64,000 nucleotides of DNA from Streptococcus thoraltensis DSM 12221 (GCF_000380145.1 NZ_KB904586.1:97936-161935); one strand, 5' to 3'; shown: positions 8,500 to 17,702, numbered from the stretch's first letter. The notes: a model not told the origin generated them from the letters alone. A program made the numbers and translations.

Positions 8500-9615
8500 T
8501 TGATTTACTTGGATAACGCTGCAACTACTCCCTTAACAGAGTCTGTTATCGCTGAGATGACACAAGCAATGACACTCCAGTTAGCAAACCCATCAAGCAT
8601 TCACACGCACGGACGATTGGCTAGCCAGAAATTAAGAGAGTACCGACAGACAGTGGCATCACTTCTAAGCACGACTCCAAATAATATCATCTTCACTTCT
8701 GGCGGAACAGAGAGTAATAATACTGCCTTAAAAGGTTATGCCCTTGCCCATCAGGAAAAGGGTAAGCACATTATTACATCAGCCCTTGAGCATCACTCTG
8801 TCTTACACACTTTGGAGTATTTGGAAAAACACTTTGGCTTTGAGGTGACCTACCTGCAACCAGTTAATGGGGACATTCGCCTTGAAGATCTAAGGGCTGC
8901 CTTGCGAGAAGATACTATTCTGGTCAGTCTCATGTATGCCAATAATGAGACTGGAGATATGCTGCCAATTGCTAAAGTTGGTGACTTATTGAAAGATCAC
9001 TCTGCTGCCTTTCACGTTGATGCTGTTCAAGTGGCTGGAAAAATCCTTCTAGAGCCTGAAAAATTAGGCATTGATTTCATGTCCATCTCAGCTCATAAGT
9101 TCCATGGACCTAAAGGTGTCGGAATTCTGTATAATAATCGCATGCTATTTGACCCACTCTTACACGGTGGAGAGCAAGAAGATAAGCATCGTGCCAGCAC
9201 TGAAAATCTCATAGGCATTGCAGGAATGACTAAGGCTTTAGCTGATAGTCATGACCATTTAGATGAGAACTGGAACAAGGTCACACGCCTAAATCAAGCC
9301 TTTTTAGAACAGTTATCTGGACTAGATTTCTATTTAAATAGTAAGGCTAAAGCGATACCGCATGTGTTAAACATTGGTTTTCCGGGTGCCAACAATGGCG
9401 TCCTTTTAACCCAGCTTGATTTACAGGGCTACTCCGTCTCCACTGGTTCAGCTTGTACAGCAGGCACAGTTGATCCCAGTCATGTCTTGGCTGCTAAATA
9501 TGGAGATGACTCACCCAAACTTCAAGAATCCATCCGAATCAGCTTTTCAGAATTAAATACTGAAGAAGAAGTCATCGGCTTGGCTAACCTGCTAAAATCA
9601 TTATTAGGAGACTAG
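8500..9615 (+). CDS. Cysteine desulfurase, NifS/IscS-like, class V aminotransferase
   Basis: 371 residues with the classic start MIYLDNAATTPL, encoded from a TTG codon 6 bp after prs2. A GAGG stands 12 bases upstream. The PLP lysine is Lys200 in SISAHKFHGPKG and the persulfide cysteine is Cys319 in STGSACTAG. It removes sulfur from cysteine for delivery to acceptors. Streptococci use SufS for Fe-S clusters, so this copy more likely serves tRNA thiolation (ThiI or MnmA routes); that assignment is inference. The next gene, DUF1831, is its usual partner. Confidence 0.92.
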   Translation: MIYLDNAATTPLTESVIAEMTQAMTLQLANPSSIHTHGRLASQKLREYRQTVASLLSTTPNNIIFTSGGTESNNTALKGYALAHQEKGKHIITSALEHHSVLHTLEYLEKHFGFEVTYLQPVNGDIRLEDLRAALREDTILVSLMYANNETGDMLPIAKVGDLLKDHSAAFHVDAVQVAGKILLEPEKLGIDFMSISAHKFHGPKGVGILYNNRMLFDPLLHGGEQEDKHRASTENLIGIAGMTKALADSHDHLDENWNKVTRLNQAFLEQLSGLDFYLNSKAKAIPHVLNIGFPGANNGVLLTQLDLQGYSVSTGSACTAGTVDPSHVLAAKYGDDSPKLQESIRISFSELNTEEEVIGLANLLKSLLGD

Positions 9616-9616
9616 A

Positions 9617-9964
9617 ATGGCTTTTGAAAAATCAATTTCACTAAAAGATTGTCAATATACTTATACAATTGACCCAAACATTAAAAAATACACGCTTAAA
9701 GATTTGACCTTCTCAGAAAGCAAAGTCGGTCACTATGAACTTAGTCGACTTTTGGAGGAAGTTCCCAACTCTGGCAAAGGATTCCTCTTAAAAATCGTCA
9801 TTCATAAAGAACTAACAGGCTTTAAACTCAATATTACTGACCAATCTGGTCTTCGTTTAGTCAATATCTTTAAATCTGACGACCATAAAATCCTACAAGA
9901 TAAATTCTACTTCCTAATGGATAGTCTCGTAGAACGTCAAGTATTCACCAAAAAAGAGCAATAG
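9617..9964 (+). CDS. DUF1831 family protein
   Basis: 115 residues, starting one base after the desulfurase stop, so translation is coupled. No signal peptide or membrane segment is visible. Alternating hydrophobic strands (KGFLLKIVIHKELTGFKL, SGLRLVNIF) suggest a small alpha/beta fold. I recognise it as the DUF1831 family, found next to cysteine desulfurase genes in lactic acid bacteria. The function is unknown; a sulfur-transfer or regulatory partner of the desulfurase is inference from position. Confidence 0.8.
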   Translation: MAFEKSISLKDCQYTYTIDPNIKKYTLKDLTFSESKVGHYELSRLLEEVPNSGKGFLLKIVIHKELTGFKLNITDQSGLRLVNIFKSDDHKILQDKFYFLMDSLVERQVFTKKEQ

Positions 9965-9975
9965 AGGAAATTTTG

Positions 9976-10182
9976 ATGCTAATTATTACCTATCTAAATG
10001 ATGCAAAACAAGAAAAAGAAATTAGCTATGAGAGTTATGATGCCTACCGCCAAGCCCAAATGACTTGTATGGTTGGTATTTCTGACCATTTCCCTGTGAT
10101 AAAAGTTCTATACAAAGGTGAGGAAATCGACTACTCTGGTAACTTCGGAAACCTCTTTTATGCCCTTGACAAAAAGATTTAA
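9976..10182 (+). CDS. DUF4649 family small protein
   Basis: 68 residues from the ATG at 9976 (a TTG three bases earlier is in frame but less likely). GAGG precedes the ATG. It has no membrane or signal segment, an acidic N-terminal half (LNDAKQEKEISYESYDAY) and a conserved-looking 'GEEIDYSGNFGNLFYAL' C-terminus. It matches a small uncharacterised family of streptococcal proteins. It is the last gene of the prs2 operon; a RUP-like element is wedged between its stop and the terminator. Confidence 0.75.
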   Translation: MLIITYLNDAKQEKEISYESYDAYRQAQMTCMVGISDHFPVIKVLYKGEEIDYSGNFGNLFYALDKKI

Positions 10183-10185
10183 ATT

Positions 10186-10292
10186 TTAGTCAAATGAATT
10201 ACTTTCAAACAAAGAACAGAAAGACGCAGAACAGTACCTGAGTACGGCAAGTCGAAAGTGACGATATGTCAAAGTTAATGCAAAAGATTATA
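10186..10292. repeat. RUP-like MITE, short form
   Basis: Starts 'TTTAGTCAAATGAATTAC' and ends 'AAGTTAATGCAAAAGATTATA'. The core is 'CAGTACCTGAGTACGGCAAG', which shows the uninterrupted site that carries the BOX-like unit in other copies. It lies 3 bp past the DUF4649 stop. Confidence 0.75.
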
Positions 10293-10306
10293 ATACCATC
10301 AAAAAT

Positions 10307-10338
10307 GAAGCTAGGATAGTATTTCCTAGCTTCTCTTT
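10307..10338 (+). terminator. Terminator of the prs2 operon
   Basis: GAAGCTAGG (10307-10315) pairs with CCTAGCTTC (10325-10333), followed by TCTTTTA. It is displaced about 125 bp from the last stop by the RUP-like insertion. Confidence 0.75.
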
Positions 10339-10426
10339 TATTGTCAACTATATCAGTCTAGCCTTAATTAACACTAAACAAAAATCAAAAATGGATTTCA
10401 ATTCAATTTCTATGAAGAATTGATTT

Positions 10427-10533
10427 TATACTCACTGAAAATCCAAATGAGACTAGACGGTTCCGACACAGATAGCACTAAAGTTCTGAAAATCCAGTCA
10501 ACAAGGTTCGAATGTGATTTTTAAAGAGTATTA
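10427..10533. repeat. BOX-like element, stand-alone
   Basis: Begins 'TATACTCACTGAAAATC' and ends 'GATTTTTAAAGAGTATT'. The internal AGACTAGACGG..GATAGCACTAA..CAGTCAACAAGG matches the other BOX-like units. Confidence 0.6.
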
Positions 10534-10640
10534 AGCCAGCTCAATACTCTTTTGGATGACACTTTTCATCTCTTCATCAAGCGTTTTAAAGCCTTGATTC
10601 GTGAGCGTTTGTGGTGCAAAAGCAATTTTAATCGGTTTCA
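10532..10640 (-). pseudogene. 36-codon open frame cut off by a BOX-like element
   Basis: On the minus strand an ATG at 10640 opens a frame that translates MKPIKIAFAPQTLTNQGF.. and ends with KSIELA. Its TAA overlaps the first bases of the BOX-like element. The composition looks like a real protein N-terminus, but I do not recognise the family. No good ribosome site precedes the ATG. It is probably the stump of a gene truncated by the repeat; a chance frame is possible. Confidence 0.35.
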
Positions 10641-10913
10641 TTGATTAAAAGATAAATCTAGTTTTACAGTAACTATGAAACATCTATTTTTTATTAAGTA
10701 TAAACCGCTCTTTTCACTTTAGTAACTTTCTAGAACAATAAACGTTCTAATGTTTTCACCACTTTTATTTGTTTATTTTTCACATAAAATCACTAATTCC
10801 AGACATTAAAGTTGCATTTTTCACAAGGATTATTTAAAATAAGTAAGTAAAATCATTTTAAACAAGTGATGTATTTATCAAAGTCAAAATACATCTTAGA
10901 AAAGGAGACAGCC

Positions 10914-11555
10914 ATGTCTGTTGAAAAAACAATCCCAAAAGCAACAGCCAAACGTTTATCACTTTATTACCGTATTTTTAAACGTTTTAACACTGACAAT
11001 ATTGAAAAAGCAAGTTCTAAACAAATCGCAGATGCAATGGGAATTGACTCTGCTACAGTCCGTCGTGACTTCTCACACTTTGGTGAATTAGGTCGTCGTG
11101 GTTTTGGATATGATGTTAAGAAATTAATGAATTTCTTCGCTGATATTCTAGATGACCACTCTACAACTAACGTTACCTTAGTTGGTGTTGGTAATATCGG
11201 TCGTGCCCTTATGCACTACCGCTTCCATGACCGCAACAAAATGCAGATTGCTATTGCCTTTGACCGAGATGATAATGAAATCGTGGGAACAACTTCTCCA
11301 GACGGTATTCCAATTCATGGCATCTCTACCATTAAAGAGACTCTCAAAGATACTGATATTGAAACAGCTATCCTTACAGTTCCAAGTCTTCAGGCGCAAG
11401 AAGTTGCTGATCAGTTAGTCGAAGCTGGTATTAAAGGTATCTTGAGCTTCTCACCGGTCCACCTATCTGTGCCAAAAGAAGTCGTCGTGCAATACGTTGA
11501 CCTTACAAGCGAATTGCAAACACTTCTCTACTTCATGAATCAAAAGCAAGGTTAA
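10914..11555 (+). CDS. rex: Redox-sensing transcriptional repressor Rex
   Basis: 213 residues from the ATG at 10914, chosen because AAAGGAG stands 7 bases upstream; a GTG at 10866 in the same frame has no such site. The N-terminal winged helix ([36 protein letters not shown]) is followed by a Rossmann NAD(H) domain with '[12 protein letters not shown]' and the C-terminal dimerisation helix. Rex binds operators when NADH/NAD is low and represses fermentation and respiration genes. The window contains likely regulon members (ald, pta, cyd, ndh), but I found no convincing Rex palindrome before them. Confidence 0.95.
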   Translation: MSVEKTIPKATAKRLSLYYRIFKRFNTDNIEKASSKQIADAMGIDSATVRRDFSHFGELGRRGFGYDVKKLMNFFADILDDHSTTNVTLVGVGNIGRALMHYRFHDRNKMQIAIAFDRDDNEIVGTTSPDGIPIHGISTIKETLKDTDIETAILTVPSLQAQEVADQLVEAGIKGILSFSPVHLSVPKEVVVQYVDLTSELQTLLYFMNQKQG

Positions 11556-11569
11556 TCCATAGCTAAGCA

Positions 11570-12110
11570 GCTTCGTATCGAAATTGATACGAATCATCAA
11601 GTTAGTCCTGAACATAGCATTTTAAGAGATTAGCTCCTCATGGTTTTATGAAAGGTTTCAAAAAAGCTTTTGGTATGCCACTTAGACTTCACATTTCTGA
11701 CGCTGCCCGCCGTGTCTCTATCAGGTGGGCAAAATGTTAACCTAGCCTTCTATAGGTAAGAAAGTCAAGCTAAAAAAATAATAACTTCTTTAAAGAACGA
11801 AATCTATTTGAAGCCACTCTTTTTGCTGAAACTCTCAAACAAAAAAAACGGTTGTCACTGTTTACCACAGATCTCAATGAATAAAATTTGCCTTTAGTGG
11901 CAGCCTTCATCGAGACCTTGAAAAATACTAGCTGGATTGTCCCCAACAGATTACTTTATCTAGTGATACTGGTAACTAGAATCCTCCCTTTTAAGCTATT
12001 TATTGTAATCAGGATGAGATTAACTCTTTCCAAGATCAGACTGTTAATGATTTAACCAGTGAATCACGACAAACGCAGGAAGAAAGTTTCGGTTTTAGAA
12101 CGCGTATTTT
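11570..12110 (+). pseudogene. Decayed class-I GATase, gamma-glutamyl-GABA hydrolase family
   Basis: Pieces of a peptidase-C26 protein appear in order but in different frames. 11633-11680 reads APHGFMKGFKKAFGMP (family GF..G..KAGGLP). 11721-11756 reads SGGQNVNLAFYR (family SGGQDV.P..Y). 11795-11851 reads ERNLFEATLFAETLKQKKR. 11854-11925 reads VTVYHRSQ, stop, IKFAFSGSLHRDLEK where intact proteins have VCRG.Q..NVALGGSL.QDL. 12015-12056 reads EINSFQDQTVNDLT. The nucleophile Cys is lost and stops and frameshifts are many. As I recall, streptococci often carry an intact copy between rex and radC, so this is loss in place. Confidence 0.7.
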
Positions 12111-12198
12111 CATAAAACTATATTTTTTATCATAAAACTTTGTTATAATAGCAACAAAAATGCGGGACGACCTCTAGAAGACTATAATTTGGTGAAAC

Positions 12199-12322
12199 TA
12201 TAGTCTTTTGAATTAACGTTAATACATGGTCACTTTCGACTTGCCGTATTCATACTCAATGAAAATCAAGTACTGTCCGCGTCTCACTTCCTCTTCTGAA
12301 AGCTAATTCATTTGACGATATA
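12199..12322. repeat. RUP-like MITE with short BOX remnant, inverted
   Basis: Reads 'TATAGTCTTTTGAATTAACG' to 'CTAATTCATTTGACGATATA'. At the internal position where full copies hold the BOX-like unit, only 'TACTCAATGAAAATCAA' remains between CGTATTCA and GTACTGTCC. It is an intermediate size class of about 124 bp. Confidence 0.7.
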
Positions 12323-12323
12323 A

Positions 12324-12366
12324 AAAAATGCATGTCATCAGAAAGTGATTTCATGCATTTTCTTTG
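12324..12366. terminator. Bidirectional terminator between rex/GATase remnant and radC
   Basis: AAAATGCATG (12325-12334) pairs with CATGCATTTT (12352-12361). An A-run lies before and a T-run after, so either direction works. 12367-12536 holds nothing else that I recognise. Confidence 0.7.
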
Positions 12367-12536
12367 TGCCTAGATCATAGTCAATGAATGAGAAATCATA
12401 GTTAACGCTCTACGGGCTGATACCTATTGAAGTGATTCGTTCATCTCAAACATCATAATCCCCTTATCTAATGTCAGTGTTATCTAAAATTTCTGATTAG
12501 TCGTAGAGTGATGATTTGATTTGTTGCCAATGACCT

Positions 12537-13217
12537 TTAAAGCACATCAGACTCTTCTCGGAAACTGAAGTAATCCCTGTTTCCAATAATCAAGTGGTCC
12601 AACAAAACCAGCCCCATATCATCACAGCAACGTTTTAATTTCTCGGTGAAACGTAAATCGTTCTCACTTGGGTCGACCGTACCTGAGGGATGATTGTGGA
12701 CTAAAATAATTGACGTTGCCATATTTTTACAGGCATAATAAAGGATTTCGCGTGGCTCAGCAACAGATCGTCTGACTGTACCAATAAAAATGGTTCGTTG
12801 TTCAATGATACGATTTTGTGTATCCAGATAGAGAACAACCAGATGCTCTTGCTTCTGCCTTCCTATCTCTAGCATCATTTTCTTGGCAACTTGCTGACTT
12901 CCCATAATTCTCTCAGAACGCTTGCTTTCTGAAGCATGAATTCTTTTAGCCAGTTCAAGCATGGCTTTGAATTCAGTTGATTTAGCTAGCCCGATACCAT
13001 GAATATTTTGTAGCTCTTGCAATGATAAATCATGCAAATCAGCTAAGCTATTAAGTTCGGATAAAATAGATTGAGAAAGAGCCATCACAGGCTCCTTTTT
13101 CGTTCCTGTTCGTAATAATATAGCTAATAATTCTTGATTGCTGAGTTTTTCAGCGCCTAGTTGAACCAAACGCTCACGAGGCAGCAAAGCTTCATCTGGA
13201 ATAGTAACGTGATACAT
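12537..13217 (-). CDS. radC: RadC/JAB-domain protein (YsnA-like)
   Basis: 226 residues. An N-terminal helix-hairpin-helix region (residues 20-90, '[22 protein letters not shown]') precedes a JAMM/MPN metalloprotease-like domain. The zinc ligands are visible as His174 and His176 in LVHNHPSG and Asp187 further on. The family was named for DNA repair, but a direct repair role is disputed and its substrate is unknown. It is monocistronic; a hairpin upstream (13274-13326) separates it from leftward transcription further up. Confidence 0.92.
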   Translation of the reverse strand: MYHVTIPDEALLPRERLVQLGAEKLSNQELLAILLRTGTKKEPVMALSQSILSELNSLADLHDLSLQELQNIHGIGLAKSTEFKAMLELAKRIHASESKRSERIMGSQQVAKKMMLEIGRQKQEHLVVLYLDTQNRIIEQRTIFIGTVRRSVAEPREILYYACKNMATSIILVHNHPSGTVDPSENDLRFTEKLKRCCDDMGLVLLDHLIIGNRDYFSFREESDVL

Positions 13218-13273
13218 AAAATAAACCCCTTGTCTTTTGATTGTCCTATCTATTTATTCGTAAAAATAATACA

Positions 13274-13326
13274 AAAAAACTGAATTTTTGTCTAGCTTCT
13301 CGACCGGAAGACAACTATCAGTTTTG
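13274..13326 (-). terminator. Hairpin upstream of radC with minus-strand T-run
   Basis: AAAACTGA/TCAGTTTT and TTGTCT/AGACAA form a two-part stem with an internal loop, followed on the minus strand by a T-run. It would stop transcription entering radC from the right. Confidence 0.55.
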
Positions 13327-13387
13327 ATGTTTAATGTTTTAGTATGTTAACTTGAAAAACTTTTAATATGCTGATTTGAGGCATTTT

Positions 13388-13583
13388 ATAGCCAAATGAA
13401 TTAACTTTCAGAACAAGAAGTTGAAACGCGAACAGTACTTGATACTCTTCGAAAATCAAAATCAAACTAGAAGACACCGATGCAAATAGAACTAGAATTC
13501 ATCAAATCAACAGGTCTGCTTTTGATTTTTATTGAGCATGAGTACGGCAAACCATGTACCAAAGTTAATTTTAAAAACTATAT
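13388..13583. repeat. Composite RUP-like element with full BOX-like insert
   Basis: About 196 bp. The RUP-like ends 'TATAGCCAAATGAATTAACT' and 'AAAGTTAATTTTAAAAACTATA' enclose a BOX-like unit (13442-13538, 'TACTCTTCGAAAATC' to 'TTGATTTTTATTGAGCA'). The unit is inserted in the core between CAGTACTTGA and TGAGTACGGCAA. Confidence 0.75.
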
Positions 13584-13655
13584 TTTCTATTCAGATTGAC
13601 AATAACGGACATACCGTGCAGATTTTAGGGTTACTCTTGTACTCACGATCCCCTC

Positions 13656-13697
13656 TCGTGCTTAGCTATAAGTTACCCACTACAGTTGACAATGAGC
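13656..13697. mobile_element. Orphan ISL3-like terminus
   Basis: The minus strand reads GGCTCATTGTCAACTGTAGT followed by GGGTAACTTATAGC. That resembles the inverted-repeat ends of streptococcal ISL3-family elements (IS1167/IS1193 type) as I recall them. Related, more diverged copies lie at about 19893-19929 and 44050-44086. No transposase is adjacent. Confidence 0.45.
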
Positions 13698-13707
13698 CTA
13701 AAAATAC

Positions 13708-13745
13708 TAAAAAGCCTTGGAAACTCAATTCTCAAGGCTTTGTCT
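13708..13745 (-). terminator. Terminator downstream of ald
   Basis: AAAGCCTTG (13711-13719) pairs with CAAGGCTTT (13733-13741), with a T-rich stretch next on the minus strand. It lies about 190 bp after the ald stop; nothing coding lies between. Confidence 0.6.
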
Positions 13746-13930
13746 TAAGTCTAATTGACTGCTATATCGGTCTTTCTCATTGATTTTCTCCGTTACTGTG
13801 TCTCAGAACAATTTCGAAATGCCAATTTCTTTTAACAGTCCACTTCACTGACTCTTTTCATTTTCGGGGTAGTGTTAGTGATTTGAAATCCTTAGAAGCG
13901 CATTTACTTCTAACATACCATTAAGCGTTT

Positions 13931-15028
13931 TTAAACAGCGTGATAAGGTAAATCATGGGCTTGAGCAACTGCTTCGTTAGTCACTTTTCCATGATAAATG
14001 TTAAGTCCTGATCGAAGAGCTGGATTTTCAGCGATTGCCGTTTCAAGACCTTTATTAGCCAACTCAAGCGCATAAGGCAATGTAGCATTTGTCAACGCAA
14101 GCGTAGATGTTCTTGCGACCGCACCTGGCATGTTTGCCACTGCATAATGAATGACACCATCAACCACATAAGTAGGCGCATCATGTGTCGTCACTCGATC
14201 AGCTGTTTCAATAATACCACCTTGATCGACAGCGACATCAATGATTACTGAGCCAGGTTTCATGGTAGATACCATTTCCTTAGTAACTAGCTTAGGAGCA
14301 CGGGCTCCAGGAATAAGAACCGCTCCTATCAGTAAATCAGCTTCTGCAACTGCTTCTGTAATATTAAGGGTATTTGACATCAAGGTTTGAACTTTGCCAT
14401 CAAATTGTGTGTCTAATTGCGCTAGGCGTGTTGGATTAACATCCAAAATAGTGACGTCTGCTCCTAAGCCGACAGCCATTTGGGCTGCATTAGCACCAAC
14501 ATTACCGCCTCCAATAATCACTACGCGACCTTTTTTGACACCTGGCACACCACCTAAAAGAATACCAGCTCCGCCCTCAATCTTTGTCAGATAACGTGCT
14601 CCCAGTTGAGTCGCCATACGTCCTGCAACTTCACTCATCGGGTTAAGAAGTGGCAATGTCCCACGGTCAACTACTGTTTCGTATGCTACAGCAGCTAAAC
14701 CACCATCTAGCAAGGCATTAGTTAACTCAGGAGCTGGAGCTAGGTGGAGATAAGTGAATAGAAGTAAATCTGGACGGAAATAGACATATTCAGAAGCTAA
14801 TGGTTCTTTAACTTTGATAACCATATCAGCTGCCCAAGTTTCCTTAGCCGTTTGTTTTATATCAGCCCCTTGAGCAAGATAGTCTTCATCAGAAAAGCCA
14901 GACCCAACACCCGCTTCCTTTTCAACCCAAACATCATGTCCTGCTTGTTTGAAAGCCAAAACTCCCGCTGGCGTTAGCCCAACCCTGTTTTCATTATTTT
15001 TAATTTCTTTTGGAATACCAATAATCAT
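13931..15028 (-). CDS. ald: Alanine dehydrogenase
   Basis: 365 residues, close to the ~370 of characterised enzymes. Catalyses NAD-dependent reversible deamination of L-alanine to pyruvate and ammonia in the cytoplasm. The N-terminal [20 protein letters not shown] and 'LFTYLHLAP' with the catalytic His are diagnostic, as is the Rossmann segment '[22 protein letters not shown]'. AGGGG precedes the ATG. It is monocistronic. It ties nitrogen assimilation to the NADH pool and so is a plausible Rex-controlled gene, though no operator is evident. Confidence 0.95.
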   Translation of the reverse strand: MIIGIPKEIKNNENRVGLTPAGVLAFKQAGHDVWVEKEAGVGSGFSDEDYLAQGADIKQTAKETWAADMVIKVKEPLASEYVYFRPDLLLFTYLHLAPAPELTNALLDGGLAAVAYETVVDRGTLPLLNPMSEVAGRMATQLGARYLTKIEGGAGILLGGVPGVKKGRVVIIGGGNVGANAAQMAVGLGADVTILDVNPTRLAQLDTQFDGKVQTLMSNTLNITEAVAEADLLIGAVLIPGARAPKLVTKEMVSTMKPGSVIIDVAVDQGGIIETADRVTTHDAPTYVVDGVIHYAVANMPGAVARTSTLALTNATLPYALELANKGLETAIAENPALRSGLNIYHGKVTNEAVAQAHDLPYHAV

Positions 15029-15281
15029 TTTTGACGTCCCCTTTCACTACTTTATAACTATTGTCACATAAATCCCACCCCTAAGTCAACCAAAAACCAT
15101 CTTGTGAACTTATTATCTATCATATTTACTCGTGGTTAGTTATAAAAATCTTAAACGTAAACATTTGATTTTGGAACAAACTAATCTTTGCTTGCGAGTC
15201 AATCCCACCCTATTCCAATCTTAAAAACACACGAAACAACATAGCAAAGTTAAAATAAGGCTAATTCCTAATCAACTAAAA

Positions 15282-15500
15282 AAGCAAGTACCGATTCGGT
15301 ACTTTCAGAAGGTAGAAAAGCCTCTGGAAATTTGAGAATTTGGAAAATTGTGTAGGGAGACAGATAATCATTAAACTTTTAGAAATACAGTTATTTCAAC
15401 ATTTTTGAGAGTTTTTCTTGGACTACAAAGAAAAAAGATTGGAGAAAAATATCCAAAATGGACTTTTTCTTCAACCTGCGAGTACTGATTCGGTGCTTCT
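15282..15500. repeat. SPRITE-like element bracketed by duplicated hairpins, copy 1
   Basis: The left hairpin AAGTACCGATTCGGTACTT (15286-15304) and right hairpin GAGTACTGATTCGGTGCTT (15480-15498) differ by three transitions, and the right copy still pairs if G-U is allowed. Between them lies a repeat shared with 40.1 and 47.1 kb. It includes GGGAGACAGATAAT, the TTGAGAGTTTT region and a stem GGTTGAAGAAAAAGTCC/GGA..TTTTTCTCCAA on the minus strand. It resembles the terminator-like SPRITE repeats of pneumococcus; the name is by recall. Confidence 0.6.
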
Positions 15501-15519
15501 TCTCTACCTTTCATAAACT

Positions 15520-15546
15520 AAAAACATGCCAATTAAGGCATGTCTG
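15520..15546 (-). terminator. Terminator of the AI-2E permease gene
   Basis: On the minus strand ACATGCCTTAATTGGCATGT is followed by TTTTTAG. It sits about 60 bp after the permease stop. Confidence 0.75.
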
Positions 15547-15608
15547 TTCAAAGAGGTTGGGCAAAACTAGTTCCCAATTGATTTAATTTTAAAAAATTTA
15601 TAAACCAT

Positions 15609-16745
15609 TTAATAATGCGGTGGTCTAACTTGATTTTCTTGTTTCTTTCGCTTTTCTTTGACATTGTCTTTAAGCACCTGATAGAGGGTCCCTGCAATTG
15701 GAACTGCAACCAGCATTCCCAAAATACCATTGACAGCGCCACCAACAGTAATAGCCAAGAGGACCCACATACCTGGAAGTCCAATCGAATTCCCAACAAC
15801 TTTAGGATAAATGAGATTACTTTCAATCTGCTGCAGTATCACCAAATAAATGATGAAAAAGACAGCTAGTTGGAAAGATTTCGTTGCAATTAAAATGAAT
15901 CCCACTCCAGCTCCAATGAATGCCCCAACGATCGGAATTAAGGCAGTGAAAGCAATCAAAACACCCACGGTTACAGCGTACGGAAAACTAAAAATAACCA
16001 TACCAATAGCTGTTAAAGTGCCGAGAATAATGGCTTCAATAGTTTGCCCTACAAAGAAATTATGAAAACGGTCATGCAGGATTTCAGTTACATAGAAAAT
16101 CTTTGAAGCCCATTTACCAGTATAAAGCTCTGTCAAAGTTCTCGCTTGTCGAATTAATGTTTCCTTGTTTGCCAGAACATAAATTGAAAAAACAAGACTG
16201 ACAAAAACATTGATGACTGTGGAGGCGATATTAGAGACAGACGTCAAGACATTAGTTAGAACTGACAGCAATTGGTTAGTGATTTGTTGTGTAGATTTGG
16301 AAATGGTTGAGCTGATATCAGAATTTTGACCAAAGACATCCAAAATACGATTGATCACTTTGTTGTCGTTAAGCTCTGCAATTATTTTTGAAACCGCTTG
16401 AGTGTCAATTTTCAAAAGCATTTTTAGACTTGAAATCAAATCTGGGAGGACGATTGAAAAAATCCAAACGACCACTAAAATAAAAGTCAGATAAGCCAAA
16501 ATCATTGAGATGGGGCGCTTAATTTTTAATAAAAATGGCGTCTTGATAAACTTACAAAACCAAGTTTCATAGACATACATGACAATGTTAACAATGTAGG
16601 CAATCCCTGCACCTACTAAAAAGGGTTTTAAAGCATTCCAGAAGGTTTTTATCAGCCCAGCACCACTTTCCCAATTCTGGTAAATCCCAAAGCAGAGAAA
16701 GAACGTCAGAACGATATAACCCACTTCTTTTTTTGTAATTTTCAC
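15609..16745 (-). CDS. AI-2E family transporter (UPF0118/PerM-like permease)
   Basis: 378 residues, seven or eight predicted membrane helices, starting at a GTG with AAGGAG 5 bases upstream. The pattern is that of the AI-2E family: two N-terminal helices, a long soluble stretch (about 90-200), then closely spaced helices with 'ALIPIVGAFIGAGVGFIL' and 'GNSIGLPGMWVLLAITVGG'. Members include TqsA (autoinducer-2 export) and Na+(Li+)/H+ antiporters. Which activity this copy has cannot be decided. It may be co-transcribed with the upstream SGNH hydrolase gene, 16 bp away. Confidence 0.85.
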   Translation of the reverse strand: MKITKKEVGYIVLTFFLCFGIYQNWESGAGLIKTFWNALKPFLVGAGIAYIVNIVMYVYETWFCKFIKTPFLLKIKRPISMILAYLTFILVVVWIFSIVLPDLISSLKMLLKIDTQAVSKIIAELNDNKVINRILDVFGQNSDISSTISKSTQQITNQLLSVLTNVLTSVSNIASTVINVFVSLVFSIYVLANKETLIRQARTLTELYTGKWASKIFYVTEILHDRFHNFFVGQTIEAIILGTLTAIGMVIFSFPYAVTVGVLIAFTALIPIVGAFIGAGVGFILIATKSFQLAVFFIIYLVILQQIESNLIYPKVVGNSIGLPGMWVLLAITVGGAVNGILGMLVAVPIAGTLYQVLKDNVKEKRKKQENQVRPPHY

Positions 16746-16761
16746 GAATTCTCCTTTGATT

Positions 16762-17376
16762 CTATAAATATAATTTCAATTGTTCAGCAATCACAGCATA
16801 ACCTTTTTGACTGAGGTGTAAACCGTCAGTCGTATACTCATCAGCCAAGTTACCATCTTTATCTAGCAAATAGGGATAAAGATCAATATATTCAGCCAAA
16901 AGTTGTTCTTCAAGTTGGCGGTTTAACGCCTGAATATCATGATTGTTTCGGATTTTCACCTTGGATTGATACTCTTTTTTGTGGCTAACTGGTAAGATCG
17001 AGAGTAAATAGACCTTGGTAGCAATCGATTCAAACTGAACAGTCTCCAAAATTGTCTCGATATTGTTAAGAACATGATTATCATCATAACCAAGCCCCAA
17101 ATCATTAGTTCCAATTAAAATAAAAAGCTTATCAGGTTCTAAATCTAGAACTTGTTCTTTGATATGCTCTTTAAGCCAATTCGTATCTACTCCAGCAATG
17201 CCACGATTTAAGATAGCTTGTTCTCGACCAAAAAATTTCTTTAAAGGAAAAAATTCGATAATCGAATCTCCAGTAAAAACAGCCGCATCTTTGGAGTCTC
17301 TCTGATTAGCGGCAAGATAGTCTCCTAACTTTTGTTGGTGATATTTAGCTAAATCGGGTCCAATAACTTCAATCAT
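16762..17376 (-). CDS. SGNH/GDSL-type hydrolase
   Basis: 204 residues from the ATG at 17376, chosen because AGGAG stands 7 bases before it; the open frame continues 22 codons further up without a ribosome site. Block I is GDSIIE near residue 37, block III GTND in 'LFILIGTNDLGLG', and block V DGLH (Asp-His of the catalytic triad) near the C-terminus. There is no signal peptide, so it is a cytoplasmic esterase or lipase-like hydrolase. The substrate is unknown. It overlaps functionally only by position with the permease behind it. Confidence 0.85.
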   Translation of the reverse strand: MIEVIGPDLAKYHQQKLGDYLAANQRDSKDAAVFTGDSIIEFFPLKKFFGREQAILNRGIAGVDTNWLKEHIKEQVLDLEPDKLFILIGTNDLGLGYDDNHVLNNIETILETVQFESIATKVYLLSILPVSHKKEYQSKVKIRNNHDIQALNRQLEEQLLAEYIDLYPYLLDKDGNLADEYTTDGLHLSQKGYAVIAEQLKLYL

Positions 17377-17459
17377 AATTATACTCCTGATATTAGTAAC
17401 AATTTCTATTATACCGTTTTTTGGTTTAAAAATCAGTTTCAATTTTTTTAATTTTCAAA

Positions 17460-17664
17460 TATAGTCAAATAAATTAACTTTCAGACAAGGAATAGAAAAG
17501 ATGCAGAACAATACTTAACACTCTTCAAAAATCAAAAACAGACCTTATTGACTGGATTTTGATGAACTTCACATCGGCGTTACCTAGTTTGCTTTTGATT
17601 TTCATTGAGTATGAATACGGCAAGACGAAAATAACCATGTATCAAAGTTAATTCAAAAGTCTAT
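17460..17664. repeat. Composite RUP-like element with full BOX-like insert
   Basis: RUP-like ends 'TATAGTCAAATAAATTAACT' and 'AAAGTTAATTCAAAAGTCTATA'. The BOX-like unit occupies about 17517-17611 at the same internal site (ATACTTA before it, GAATACGGCAAG after it). It lies between the pepV terminator and the SGNH gene. Confidence 0.75.
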
Positions 17665-17671
17665 ATCATTA

Positions 17672-17702
17672 TAAAAAGAGGACTATTCACTAGTCCCCTT
17701 TC
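17672..17702 (-). terminator. Terminator of pepV
   Basis: AAGGGGACTA and TAGTCCTCTT pair on the minus strand around GTGAA, followed by TTTAT. It immediately follows the pepV stop. Confidence 0.8.

Noticed and set aside
13532..13783. Plus-strand open frame of 83 codons
   Set aside because: It is made of repeat ends, the ISL3-like terminus and the ald terminator, with no protein-like pattern.
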